Positions 1 through 11,520 of a stretch of DNA of 64,000 nucleotides are shown here, piece by piece. Origin of the DNA: Coprinellus micaceus. Its lineage: Eukaryota; Basidiomycota; Agaricomycetes; Agaricales; Psathyrellaceae. The translations under genes and the position numbers were made by a program. Positions within the stretch are counted from its first letter, which is position 1. The number at the start of each line of letters is the position of its first letter. Location: contig OX596335.1 of assembly GCA_951394405.1 (NCBI GenBank), forward strand, positions 992,001-1,056,000, read 5' to 3'. The notes beneath the pieces were generated by a model. The model saw only the letters and a program-made list of their open reading frames with translations. It was not told the DNA's origin and did no database searches.

Positions 1-1
1 G

Positions 2-157
2 GTAGACCTTATCCCCCTTCACATGTATTCCCAAAGGTATTCAGAGTGGTTCAGAATCCATGCCTGGTGTACCCACCTCCGACCGCAGCCTCCTTCGCGC
101 CCATGTGGAGACGTTTGGTGGCTGGATCCCTCGATGGCCATCAAATTCCTGCGCTGA
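2..157 (+). other. Open frame running in from the left edge (possible 3' end of a gene)
   Basis: The frame starting at base 2 is open from the window edge to a TGA at 155-157, giving about 51 residues rich in Trp, Pro and His (for example WFRIHAWCTHLRP). It could be the last exon of a gene that starts outside the window, upstream of the kinase. I recognise no family, and a 51-codon open frame can occur by chance, so this is only a flag. The rest of 158-485 is the likely promoter and leader of the kinase gene, ending in a CCACCACCACCGCC-type leader just before its ATG. Confidence 0.2.
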
Positions 158-485
158 TATCACTGTCAGCTCGGCTCTCAAAACGGGGATGGATTATACA
201 ACTCTCTCCGGTGCGTTTCAATCAAGTTCTTGTAGGTTTTGCAACGAAAGCGGTGCAACTTCATTCCCAAATCGCCTTACTCAAAGAACCGGATGCGACG
301 GACGAGTTTCCCTCCCATCGCGACTCATTACAGTCGTCCACAATAGTAATAGCTTTAAACCGTGACAGGAAGTGTCGTCTCACGGGTGGTTATACCCCAA
401 CTCAATCCCCCCGACCCAGCGTTCTCTCGAGATCAGCGCCAATTCTCTCCTGTGAACCACCACCACCGCCGCCCCGGGGACAGCC

Positions 486-3459
486 ATGTCTTCCAGCTCT
501 AATGCGGATGACAATCTCACATGGGCTGTCCGGCCGAACTCTCAGTTGACCGACGTCGAGGGGCTCTCCGATCTTATGCTCGGAGTCCGAGTCGGGGGCC
601 GTAACCAACAAGCGCCCTCACAACTGAGTGCTTTGAGCAAGGAATACCACTCGGGGGATACTGGGAGCGACTCAGATACCCTCAGGCCAAGAAGGAAGAA
701 GCGATCCAACACTGTCAGTAGCGTGGGGTACAAGCCAACCTTGTCGAAACGTACGTTTTCCTCGACATCGGCCCGCCACTAAGTGATATTCATGAGATAA
801 CGGTAGCAACCTTCCAATGGATGAGGGGAGAGCTCTTGGGAAGGGGGAGTTATGGACAAGTCTTCCTCGCTCTGAACGCAACGACCGGTGAATTAATGGC
901 CGTGAAGCAAGTCGAGTTGCCGAAGACAGCAAGCGACCGAGCCAATACCCATCAATTGAATGTGCTTAAGGCTCTCAAGTTTGAAAGCGATACCCTGAGG
1001 GATCTCGACCATCCTAACATCGTGGAATACCTGGGATTCGAGGAAAGTACTGATTACTTGAGCATGTGAGTGGACCCGTTTCCTGGTTATATGAACACAG
1101 CCTAACCCGGCGTAGATTCCTCGAATATGTGCCCGGTGGGTCCGTTAGCGCTCTCCTCCAAGCCCATGGACGCTTGAGGGAGGAGATCGTGACTTCCTTC
1201 CTCCACCAAATTCTCGGCGGTCTGGAATACCTCCACTCAAAGAATATCATCCACAGAGTATGTACTTCGGCGCCATGCTGTATTTCTAGCACACTGACCT
1301 GCGCTATATTAATAGGATCTAAAGGCGGATAACATTCTGGTGGAACCTACAGGAGTATGCAAGATTTCGGATTTTGGAATCTCCAAAAAGGCGAGCGATT
1401 TGCACCAAGGCGGGCGTGCACACACCATGATGCGCGGCACAGTTTACTGGATGGCACCGGAGGTCGTAAACTCAAACGGCGGTCAGGGCTACGACGTTAA
1501 AGTGGACATCTGGAGCGTGGGCTGCATTGGCCTCGAAATGTGGTCTGGTCGTCGCCCGTGGAGCGACCTGCCGATGATGCCCGTCATGTTCAAGGTGGAT
1601 CCTTCCGCTTTGACCGCTAAACACGATACTGACGCGATGGAGTTTAGTTGTTTACGGAGAGGTCCCCGCCTCCAGTGCCGGACGATATTCAGCTCTCGCC
1701 TCTCGCCGACGCCTTCCGGACAGAATGCTTCTATGTGTATGTCGTTATCTTGGTGTAGTGCTCGCATACCATCTCACCTCCTCGAAATGACAGGGACCCT
1801 CAAAAACGCCCACATGCCCATGTTCTCAAGAAGCACGCATATCTCCACCTATACAAGGATACGGACTGGATCTTTGACATGAAGGATATGGCTTATAGTG
1901 ATAAGCCTCCGCTTCCTCCTCCAGTACAGTACTCTTCCCCGTCTCACGCCGACCAAAATCGAAGCGCACGGGGTGTCACTACGAGGGAAGGCGTCTCCAC
2001 AATTGTGCCGTCAAGGCCAGCACCAAGGCATCCTTCAACCTCAAAGCCATCCCTCACTGCCCTCAAGATTCCTGAGTACAAACCTCCTCATTTGTCTCCG
2101 AAACGCGAGCCTTCCCGCAAGGGGTCACAATCAGACCGCTCACGAAGAGCCGCGTTATCCCCCATCCGGAAGCAAGAGGGTGAGGGACCTCGGCTAGTGA
2201 TTATCACCCCACCAGGATCTCCAAAATCTAAAACCGGCGATGATGCATGGGGACTTGGGACATACGGACTGTCCAGCGCTTCCGTCGCCCCTCCACCATC
2301 GAGAAAGGGGAGAGCCCGCCGATACGTGGTCCTCAATCCGGATAGCGAGTCCAACACACCGTCCTTCGTGTACACACCTCCCCCTCTCCCTGATCCGAAC
2401 ACCACCCCCTCTGCATCATCTCCCAATTTCAAATCCTCCAGATCGTTTGAACCTGAAACACCGACTCGGTCTATTTCAAGTTTTGTGGCTCCAGGGACAA
2501 GTCCTCCTCCACTTTCATCCCTACCCTCGTCATTACCTTCCGCTGGTTCAGAACCTTCGCCATCTCCGGTGCCCTCATCTGCGTCCACTTCCATGCTCAG
2601 ATCTCCGCGACCCCTCCCACCATCCCCCGCAGCACCCATACCCATGCCCTCGACCTCAATTTCATTCAAAAGCGCGTATCCCCCATCTCGGTACCCCCAG
2701 CCGCCACCCTCGCTCCCTGTTTCTTCTTCTCGCCACGAAGGAAACACAGCCTATCGCTCTGCTCACCCACAGGACCATGCAACCACCACCATAGTCAATG
2801 GAAAGCCAGTTCGACGTCTTCCAGTGATATCCCATGCTCGCACCCTCAAGACGTCGACCTCTGTGGCCAATCTCCCTGCAACTGGTTCACGAGCCTTGAT
2901 GAAGCAGAAATCTGTACCCGACGTCTCAATATTCGCGTTCGACCGACCGAAAACCGCCCATGGGAGCACGGCAGGGACCCACAGTATCAGGTCATTCAGC
3001 CTCGATTCAGATTCGGGTCATCCTTCGACCGCAGGGCAATACAATCGAAGACCATCCACTGCCCATACTGCAACGCCAACACGCGCTTTGCCAGATCCCT
3101 TGAAATTAGCTGCTCAGCGCAGCGACAAGATAAACGAGGAGCAAAGCCCCAAGAAGCGAGACAATAGATTGACGCTACGACCTCGCCCCGAGGACGTTTA
3201 TGAACACCTGGAATCGTGGTTCCCCAACCACAACCTTGACCAGTCTCTAGACGTCGATGGTACGACACCCCTCACCCCAACCCCTCGCTCTCCACAAACA
3301 GATGAAGGGCCATCGTTGAAGGAGCGGAAGGCAGGCAACAGGAAGAGTATTAAGATGATCGTCAAGGAGCAGGTAAATCGGAACCGCGCCGAGCCTTGGC
3401 GCCTTGCCCGACGGCAGACGAGACTTTGGAATAGTAATGTGAAGGAACTCAAAGGTTGA
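486..3459 (+). CDS. MAPKKK (Bck1/Ste11-type) Ser/Thr kinase with N-terminal kinase domain and C-terminal regulatory block
   Basis: Protein kinase of the MAPKKK group, expected to act in a cell-wall-integrity-type MAP kinase cascade. Start is the ATG at 486. Predicted introns are 751-806, one from 1067 (GTGAGT), one from 1259 (GTATGT), and two near 1595-1665 and 1735-1795. The joined exons give a complete kinase: glycine loop [13 protein letters not shown]-type AVKQVE, HRDLKADN, DFG, and MAPE followed by DIWSVGC. The closest family is Bck1/Mkh1 ([15 protein letters not shown] start). About 90 residues precede the kinase. A Ser/Pro-rich tail of more than 500 residues follows, and near its end (3178-3456) carries [29 protein letters not shown] and [11 protein letters not shown]. 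In Bck1 proteins these blocks lie before the kinase domain, so the order here is reversed (see findings). The gene is convergent with the oxidase gene. Confidence 0.85.
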
Positions 3460-3754
3460 CGGATGGATACTCGTTGCACCGTTTCTTGGTTTCCCCCAGC
3501 ATCTCTGGATTGGAAGGACACCCCACTTACCCTATTATAATCTGATTATTGCACTGTATCTTTTGACCTCAATCCCTGTATCATATACCTTGATCTTTAT
3601 GAATGTATGTATGGATATATTACAATCACAAGCACACCGAAAGCAGGAGAACGAACGGATTAGGTATATGAACGAGAGTTGGGTATGAGGGATGGTGGAG
3701 TGAGGTAACTACGGTCCTTGTGCAAGCAAGCCGCCCAGCGGATTGAGTCGTCGT

Positions 3755-5774
3755 TTAGAAATGCTCCTTTGCAAATGAGAAGTCCACGTTGGAGTTGGAA
3801 TGCGCAACGGTAGCTTCTTTGATAGCTTTCGCCAGAACGCTGGGGCCACAGAAGTAGGTCTACGGACGACGTTAGCTAGATATAATGAGGGACGTAAAAC
3901 AAGCTACTTACCCCGACTTTGGTCTTCAATTGTGAGTTGGATCCAGGAATATACTGTCCAGTTTCGATGGCTTCCCTCATGCGGGTATAGATCGAGTTCC
4001 AGTCTGGCCTGCCGAACATCGTGCGCGACCGAAGCAACGTCAAGGGGTCGTAATCAGCACCAGCGTCGTTAACAGCGATGTTCCAAAGCATGTCCTCGTT
4101 GATCTTCTGGGTAAGATAGATATTGATACGCAAGAAGTTGGCTGATGTGATTCAACAGTCAGTAATTGATTCTCTACGACAGCCTGAAGTAAACTCACGA
4201 TCTGCCTGTGCTGCCTCGACCTCAGAGAGGAGGGACTGGAACCAGCCGAAGGAAGGAGCATCCCTACAGACCCAGAAGAACTCGACACGACGGAGGGAGC
4301 CGAGCTTTCCTTTCTTCTGGCGGTACCAGATGTGCTTGAGGATGGAAGCGAAGGGGGTAACACCGATACCAGCACCAATCAGGACAGCAACCTCGTTGTC
4401 GAACACATCCTCTGCGGGAGCTCCGTACGGGCCGTCAATGCGGATTTGAGGCAGGGTGACGGATGACATTGCCGGGTCGACCTCGACGAAGTTTCCGCGG
4501 CTGATGTCCTTGCTGTCCTTCTCGTAACCCTTGGAAGCGGCCTTGGTCATGGCTGCAACGACGCTTGGGCCAACTCCAAGTCGCTCACCGAGAGCGTTGG
4601 TGAAGTCCCCAACTTGTCGGATATGAACTGAAACGTACGGGTCTTCTGGCGCAGATGTGATGGTGAACTGATTTGATTAAAGGGGTTAATTGGATGGTTT
4701 ATATGAAACAGGAAGGGAATAAGGAAATGGGGAGTTACTTACAGGATGCCACTGCAAACTAGACAACTCCGGGACCTGGAGGAACAGCCATTGACCAGCG
4801 ACGTACTTGAAGCTCGGCTTGACGATTCGGAGTTCCATGGCGCCTGCATAAATGATTATTATCAGCTGCGTCGGAGGACTCAGGTCCCGAGCGACATACC
4901 ACTGGGGTGAATAAGGACCTTGGATAGCCGAGTAGCACGTCGAGCACGAATCTCACGCCAGACTCGTTCTCCGAAGTAGATGATACCGGGCCAAATAATG
5001 AAACGCCAGCTGAGGTATCCAAGGCAATGTTCCGTCGAGTAGAAGGGGAAGGTCGAGATGAGGTCTGGTTCGACCGAGTCTCGAACGAAGCATCCAGTGG
5101 CATGGGTATAGAGACCTAGCATAAAGAAGAAGGCAAGGTGGTGGGTGTACCAGAAGGCCTCAAAGCACTCCTTTCGAATCTTGGCATGCGCGGTGGAATA
5201 CATGACGACCATGATGAGGAGCATGAAGTGGCCAGTGATACCGCCGGGTTGAGTGTAGTGGATTTGAAGGGCGGTCTGCTTTCGAATCTCTAAACAATAG
5301 TGAGCGCCTGGGGTAGAGGGACCAGCGGAAGATAGACGTACGAGTGCGCTCGACGTTGATAAAGTTGACGTAGTGCGCGGTGGTGTGTACCATCGACCAG
5401 AAAGCCATCGAATAGGCAACCTGACGATGGAACCAAATGTTCTCGTCGGCGGGGAAAAGCCAGGTCAACTTGGGTCGAATTATACGGATAATGTTGCGCA
5501 ACATCGGCAGAAGGATCAGGCCACCATCCAAAGCGAGGACAAGTCCAGCTCCTCGAGAAATCCACACCGACCACAGTAGGGTATTGAGACCAGCCAAACG
5601 AGGGTTCGAGAACTGTAGTAATCGTCAGATGCCACCCAGCGAAAAGTTGAGGCAAGCACGCACCTGACTATACCAACCATACGCAAAGAGCCCAACGTGG
5701 GCCCCGTAGAAGAGTACATTGAAGGCAAGCCTTCGGGGAGCCATAAACTCCCTCTGGAACCAGTTTTCGCCCAT
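3755..5774 (-). CDS. noxA: NADPH oxidase catalytic subunit (NoxA/gp91phox family)
   Basis: Membrane flavocytochrome that passes electrons from NADPH through FAD and two hemes to oxygen, making superoxide. In fungi it controls hyphal growth and fruiting. The start at 5774 gives MGENWFQREF and a first membrane segment; the stop is at 3755. About seven exons join to roughly 550 residues, the usual NoxA length. Visible features are the heme-ligand histidines in HRQVAYSMAFWSMVHTTAHY and in YTHHLAFFFMLGLYTHATG, the FAD-binding motif HPFTITSAPEDPY, the NADPH-binding motifs GPYGAP and GAGIGVTPF, a late FCGPS segment, and the family's C-terminal FAKEHF. No N-terminal EF-hand extension is present, which favours NoxA over NoxC/Nox5 types. 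Transcription starts upstream in a pyrimidine-rich leader. The 3' end faces the kinase gene with about 295 bp between stops. Confidence 0.95.
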
Positions 5775-5930
5775 GACGCGCAACTATGAGGACCAGCCAA
5801 CAGAAATAAAGAGAGAAGAGAGAGTCAAAGGAAAGGAGCGTAGCCAGACGAAGAAAACGATAAAAAAGAAAGACAACAAGGAACGAAGAGGGACCCGGCG
5901 AGAGTGTGAGGCGGGGCCTGTTATTTGAAC
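5775..5930 (-). promoter_or_regulatory. noxA pyrimidine-rich leader/promoter
   Basis: The + strand from about 5805 to 5905 is almost pure purine (AGAGAGAAGAGAG and AAAAAGAAAG stretches), so the noxA coding strand is strongly CT-rich just upstream of its ATG. Such CT tracts are common around transcription starts of highly expressed filamentous fungal genes. I saw no TATA element and cannot place the start site. The remaining stretch to 6132 holds no gene I can support; it would be the 3' flank of mad2. Confidence 0.4.
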
Positions 5931-6132
5931 TCAGCCGCGTTGCCTCTGTTCCTCTGTGACCATGACAATTGTTCTCACTTCTGCCCTTGAGATCAGTCGT
6001 GTGTCATCTTTTCTGGCCCGAACTAAAGGATCGACCACCACTCTCGACCCAAGATACAGGTTCTTCAGTGATCCAAAGTGTGCTATTACGGCGGTAGTGG
6101 TAGGGAGACAGGAGTCAGGAGAAAGTGTCGTT

Positions 6133-6967
6133 TCACTCCTCGTAACGATACGCGACCATGGCTTCAATTCGATGGACATCCGTGCTGAAGCTCCGCATCT
6201 TGACCTGCTGGCTCTTACTCGCTTCGATGGCCAGGGGGTCAGTGTCGACCCACTCTCCTGCGGGGACGTCTGCAGACTCCGAGGTATACGCAAGGATGTT
6301 GAATACCGTGGGTTCGTGAATCACTGGCAAGTAGGTCACCATTGAGATGATTTGCTTCAAAATAGCCCGGATTTCTGATTGGATTTCTGCTTCGGGCTTG
6401 GGCGCTTGCCTGCAGCCATGCAGTCAGTCACAAAGGATAATATGATATGGGGAGAACAGTACTCACGCCTCGGACGAATCAGCGGACGGCTCTACCAGCT
6501 TGACGTCAAACACCCACCTCTCGAGGGGCGTACGGGTATCCTTGGAGATAATCGCGCAAACCAATTGCGTGACAGAACCAGTGAGCAACCATTCTATTGG
6601 CTAGTCAATATAGCTCAATACTACTGTAGCCAATAAGCACTCACTCTGCACCTGTTTGAGAATACTTTGAGGGTGGTGAATTTCAATTGGCTGCCAATGG
6701 GGTCACGTCCACCTACCGGTCGAGATAGTTCTCCAGTGCGAGATCCTGGGTGACGAGGACAGTTTGGCCATACTTTTTGACCATGTGAAAGTCGTCAGAC
6801 GGATACACCTCACGTTGGAAGAGAATTCTGCAGAAAGGTTAGCGCGGGGTACAAGGAGAGGCAACAGCATGTTCCTACGTGTTGACGGCGTATTTGAAGA
6901 ATTCAGTAACCAGGGCGCAAGACCCTTTTAGCGTGATAGCCTGCTTGTTCGCCTGCTTGGTAGCCAT
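6133..6967 (-). CDS. mad2: Spindle assembly checkpoint protein Mad2 (HORMA domain)
   Basis: Checkpoint protein that binds Cdc20 at unattached kinetochores and restrains the anaphase-promoting complex. The ATG at 6967 opens MATKQANKQAITLKGSCALV, followed by TEFFKYAVNTILFQREVYP, both very typical of Mad2. Further exons give YGQTVLVTQDLALENYLDR, a QVQKWLLTGSVTQLVCAI stretch and ERWVFDV. The last exon (to 6133) carries the C-terminal safety-belt region, ending in VAYRYEE. The joined protein is about 205 residues in roughly five exons, and the HORMA domain fills it. It is divergently arranged with taf5; their start codons are 181 bp apart. Confidence 0.95.
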
Positions 6968-7054
6968 CTTGTCGGAGGATGGAAATCGGGGTAGAGTGGG
7001 ATAGAATTGGTATATGAAAGAGACGCGAAGTCGCGGCGCGACTCAAATATGCAA

Positions 7055-7068
7055 CACGTGGTCACGTG
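7055..7068. promoter_or_regulatory. Two adjacent CACGTG boxes in the shared mad2/taf5 promoter
   Basis: CACGTG occurs at 7055-7060 and again at 7063-7068, two bases apart, about 85 bases from each start codon. CACGTG is the core bound by bHLH factors such as Cbf1-type proteins. An ACGCGA sequence near 7023, resembling a degenerate MBF box, lies closer to mad2. Which gene they serve is not decidable from sequence. Confidence 0.5.
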
Positions 7069-7148
7069 GGAGCACTGAACAGGCGCCTTCGACAGAGCTT
7101 GCGACCCGCTCGAACTTGACTTCGACCACCTAACACTAGGTACGACTC

Positions 7149-9873
7149 ATGTCTGCCGCTACTCCATCTGCTACACAGTCTACCCCTGCGCCGTCGCCGC
7201 CAAATGCTTCTCAGGAGGACAAGCCAGCGCTCTCAACTTCCGAGCAAGCCATTCTCGAGTATCTGCGTGCTCGGGGACACCACGATGCTGAGAAGGCCTT
7301 TCTGCAAGAAGTAACCGACGGTCGCTCACCAGATGATAAGAACAAACTAGAGGAGATTGGGAAGGATGAATTCCTGCGTTCGCTTGCGGTATACGCCGGG
7401 AAGGCGTCGCGACCTGGAGAGAATCTTCTGAAAGACTCTGGGACGGTTCTGCAGGAACTCCAGTCTATGGGCAATCCTTCGGCCATCCAGAATCTCATTT
7501 CCAGCATCGGTGCTGTGGGTGCAGAAGAAGTGATTTCCGCAGACCCTACGGACAGGGAGGAAGGGTTTAGAGAGTTGGAGGCTTGGGTTGACGGTTCGCT
7601 GGACATGTACAGGGTATGAAGCGATTTGTCGATGTCAAGCATATGCTCATCGACCTCAAGCCAGAATTCAGACCAATCCTGTTCCCCATCTTCTGCCATT
7701 TCTACCTCGATCTCATCCAGAAGGGGTTCAAAGAAGCAGGCGAGCAACTCCATATCCTGCAGACGTCCTGGTCTAATATATGCATCAACAGCACTTAGAT
7801 TCTATTCAACGTTCTCCGAAGCCCTATCTGCCTCTCACAGCGCTACTCTCCACCACTTATCCACCCTCTTGCTCCCAGCCCATGTTCAAAACGATGACCT
7901 TGCACAACGCTTCATGAACGAGAAGTATATCATCAAAATGAGTCGCTCAGGCCTCAGCCTGCTGGTTGGGTGGTTAACAGAGGCGTTTGGTGGAGAGGCT
8001 ATGGGAGCTGGAAATGGGTTCTCGGGAGAGCAGGGGAAACGAGGGCGTGTGGCGGTCATGGCCGTGGTGAATAACCATTTGAGCTTCCAAAGTGCGCCCA
8101 TTATGTGCCCCCAGTCTGACCATCCCAGCTGAGCTATACTCCACCCTTTTAGTGACCTCAACAAACCCAACTGCCGTCTCGCCGAGTGCATGGGAAGAGT
8201 CCACAGGGCTCCTCTCCTCATTGATACCCCAAGGCAGCGGAACAGCTTCCAAACTGACCAATGCCCAAGCCTTCAATCAGGGTAAAGGCGACCTGAAACT
8301 TGGCCCTGCACCACTCTCCGAGGAACTCAAGACGGAAGCAGAGCGCGTTCTTAGAGAACAGGCAGTGCTGGACCGTGAACCTCTTCAGTATGATATGCAG
8401 ATCGCGCGAGCTATCCCTCCGGGTCTCGTTGCCCCCGCAGAGTCCGAGCTTCCTCCCCATCCCCCAGCGTTCAAGACCATCGACATTGAGCGTGAAGTGA
8501 GTGCTGTAAGAGATGCACGCAAGCGAATCAGGCTGGACCCCTCAGCTCTTAATAACATCGACCCAAATTCACCCCAAGCTACTTTGCAACGCGCTAGAGC
8601 ACTTCCTAGCATATGCGCATATACGCTGCACGATGTCACAGAAGGGTGGGTGGCGCCCTATCTCTCCTTGGAGGTCTGCTCACAGTCCGGATAGCTCCCC
8701 TTGCATGACCTTCTCCCAGGATACCTCTCTGATGGCGGCGGGCTTTGCCGAGAGCTACATTCGATTGTGGAACTTGAAAGGCGAAAAGCTGAAGGGATTC
8801 CGTAGCGACTTCAACGCCAGTTCTGTCAAAGATGGTGAGTTATTTTTATACCCGCCTGTTCCATCTCTCACACCCGTTTTCCAGTTGCAACTCTTCAAAA
8901 AATCCGAGAGAAGAAGGGTACCACGACACGGAAGCTCATCGGTCACAGTGGGCCCGTCTACTCTGTCGCGTTTGACCCAATATGTGGCTCAGCCGCCCCT
9001 CCGAAATACCTTCTGTCGAGCTCTGCGGACGCGACGGTCCGCCTGTGGTCAATGGATACCTTCACAAACATAGTCGCGTACCGTGGACACGAGAATCCAG
9101 TGTGGGATGTAAAATGGAGTCCGATGGGAATCTACTTCGCGACGGGAAGTCGTGATCGGACAGCGCGGCTATGGTCGACAGATAGAACCAGTTGTCTGAG
9201 GATATACGCTGGCCATCTGAGCGACGTTGATGTAGGTCTCTCCTCTACCATTCGCACACAGACGCCGTTGACGTAATTCATTATCTAGTGTGTCCAATTC
9301 CATCCCAACTCCCTCTACCTCGCGACGGGTTCTAGTGACTGGACAGCCCGTCTTTGGGATGTCCAGCGGGGGAATTGTGTCCGAGTATTCATCGGTCACC
9401 AAGCTCCAATTTCGTGTCTGGCCATGAGTCCGGATGGTCGTTACATGGCGACTGCAGGTGAAGACCTCGCCATCAACCTCTGGGACCTTGGTTCGGGTAA
9501 ACGTGTCAAGAAGATGACGGGACACAACTCCTCCATATATTCTCTGTCGTTCAGCGCTGAGAGTTCGCTTCTTGTAAGCGGAGGAGCCGACTGGACGGTT
9601 CGATGCTGGGACGTGAAGGGCGCCGGGGGATTGAAGGCGAAGTCGGAGAATGGAAGCTCTTCTGAGGCGGGGAACAGGTCTGGAAGAGGCGAAGAGAGCC
9701 AGGAGACGTGAGTCCTTTTTCTCGTGAACTGTGTTTCCGGTTGCTGACCTTCCCGTAGCATGGATCTTCTTGCGACCTTCCCGACCAAGCGGACGCCAAT
9801 CACCAATGTCCAATTCACTCCCCGTAACCTGTGTCTCGCGGGAGGTGTCTACCTCTCACCGGAACAAAGATGA
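7149..9873 (+). CDS. taf5: Transcription initiation factor TFIID subunit 5 (TAF5, also SAGA), WD40 protein
   Basis: Scaffold subunit shared by TFIID and SAGA. Exon 1 starts at 7149 and encodes a LisH-like motif (EYLRARGHHDAEKAFLQEV), followed by the NTD2 helical domain (MYRPEFRPILFPIFCHFYLD, then QRFMNEKYIIKMS). A charged linker leads to LPSICAYTLHD and then a WD40 propeller with repeats such as SADATVRLWSMD, GSRDRTARLWSTD, GSSDWTARLWDV, AGEDLAINLWDL and GGADWTVRCWDV. It ends in PITNVQFTPRNLCLAGGVYL, as TAF5 does, with TGA at 9871-9873. Predicted introns include 7614-7660 (47 nt), 8092-8152, and one at 7740-7791 that appears to use a GC donor (see findings). The Ser/Glu-rich insert before the last exon is variable in this family. 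Confidence 0.93.
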
Positions 9874-11039
9874 TGTGTAGAAGTAAGTGCCATGACCTGC
9901 TGGAGGCGTTTATGGAGGCTAACCAAAGGTAGACATACGGTATAGCGCTCGTGGTGCCCTTGTAGTTTTACGGTTACCCCGTCACCATTTGCCGATCCAT
10001 CAATGGGAAGTAGAAGTTTGATGGTAAAGAAAGGGTAAGACGAGAGAAGGGGTTGCAGCCCCAGTGACCCTCTTCCAAACCAGAAGAGTTGCCTAACCAA
10101 CTCTCAGTCACTTGGTTGTGGTCACTCAGGCCGCATTTCAGTTCCATGGGCTAATTCCGCACAGCCATGGAGTGTGCCCCGGAGTGAACGCAATTGGGTG
10201 ACCCGGAGTCCGCCACCAGTCGTGAGAGTGGTTTGGGCTGTTGACGAGGAAGCACAAAGATTGATCTCCCCCTGTTTCTTGTTGATGACTACGATGGGCT
10301 GCCTCGAACAGGTTGCCTTGCGGGCCTGGTGGCCTTGCTGGATGCGAGGGGATAGGATTGAGACGTGTTCTTGGTGCTACAAACACGGTCATTCGCTTCT
10401 CGTGACGCCAAGGCAACTCGTAAAGGGCCCTTGAAGACTGTGGATCTACGACCGTACGGACACTGACCAAACCTCGGGTGTGTTCATTTAACCCGTGCGG
10501 GTGGATAGACACCCCGCCACCTCGTGGCTCTTGCCAGACCGTTCGATGCTACAATGTGGGGGTGGCATCACCTAGCTGAACCGAGGGTCCGACTCAACAG
10601 CGGGGCAGAGCTAGTTGATGAACCTGGGAGGGGTCAAGGATATATTTATCGTGTGCGTAATCTCCAGCACGCGCTCGAAAGGCTCGAATTGAATGAAGCA
10701 CCGAGTGATGGGCTTTCGAGCGTTTCCGCTGACGTCACGCGACACGAGCGTAATTAAGGCGTACCACTGGCAATGATTCAGAACGAACGGATTCAATTAG
10801 TATGCGAATAGCGTATGGGCACGGCTCAGCTAATGGTACAACAAAGAGAAGTAAAAGGGAAAGAAATGGGAAATGCTGCTAAATGATTACCCGTCCGCCT
10901 CGTCAAACAAACTATTTAGCGAGCCGGATTCCGCCAACCCTTTGGAAGCCTGCAAATGGGGAGCGTCGGCTATCTTGCCCAGGTCGTCAGCACTGCTGTG
11001 TTCCTCGGTTTCGTGTAAAGATGTTCGTTCTTGCAACTT
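9874..11039. other. Gene-poor stretch downstream of taf5
   Basis: About 1.2 kb in which all reading frames are short and none looks like a known family. The first few hundred bases would be the taf5 3' untranslated region. A perfect CRE-like TGACGTCA lies at 10730-10737, which alone means little. I see no RNA gene, repeat or transposon ends here. Confidence 0.5.
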
Positions 11040-11520
11040 CTAGAGAGGTCTCGCGTCAAATAGCCCAGGAGGCACATCGCTCGGGGGACTTACTGCTGTT
11101 TGAAGGTCACCATCTGACGACGTATCTTCCTGCTCCTTATTTCCCTCTACATCCTGGAGAGGACCTCTCGTCCGTGTGGGATTCTTGTAGCTCCTGAGGC
11201 GAATATCTCTCTCCGGTGTTTTACGCACCAGAGGGAATATCGGTGGTGGTCTCCCGCTAACTTTTCGACTGGCTCGAGTGCGAGGAGCTCGTGTTGTAGG
11301 CTTCTTTTTCGTAACTAAATTGGTTGGAGGCTCGTTTTCGGTATCGGGGAGAGGGGTGTTCTCGTATTCGAGATGGGAGAAAATAGCCCCTTTTCCACTA
11401 CGAGGGTAGACTTTCTCCTTGTTCCCTAGCGCCTTTCGTAATGTCTGGTTGAAAAGCGCCGTGCGCGTCTCCTCGGGCTTGACGTTCTGAGCGGCTTTTT
11501 GGGGGGTGTTTCGCACCATG
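11040..11520 (-). CDS. Hypothetical basic, disordered protein (159 residues), uncertain
   Basis: An uninterrupted minus-strand frame starts with ATG at 11520 (MVRNTPQKAAQNVKPEETR) and ends with TAG at 11040. The product is rich in Lys, Arg, Pro and Thr with no predicted fold: it has RTRASRKVSGRPPP in the middle and acidic/Ser residues near the end. It contains RKALGNKEK, which includes an RxxL destruction-box-like core, but nothing firmer. Composition suggests a nuclear or DNA-binding disordered protein if it is real. The frame continues upstream as far as 11900 without a convincing longer start. No homologue is recognised, and it could be non-coding. Confidence 0.3.

Noticed and set aside
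2088..2747. Minus-strand Gly/Glu-rich frame of 219 codons
   Set aside because: Shadow of the Ser/Pro-rich kinase tail; Gly/Glu richness is what Pro/Ser codons give on the other strand.
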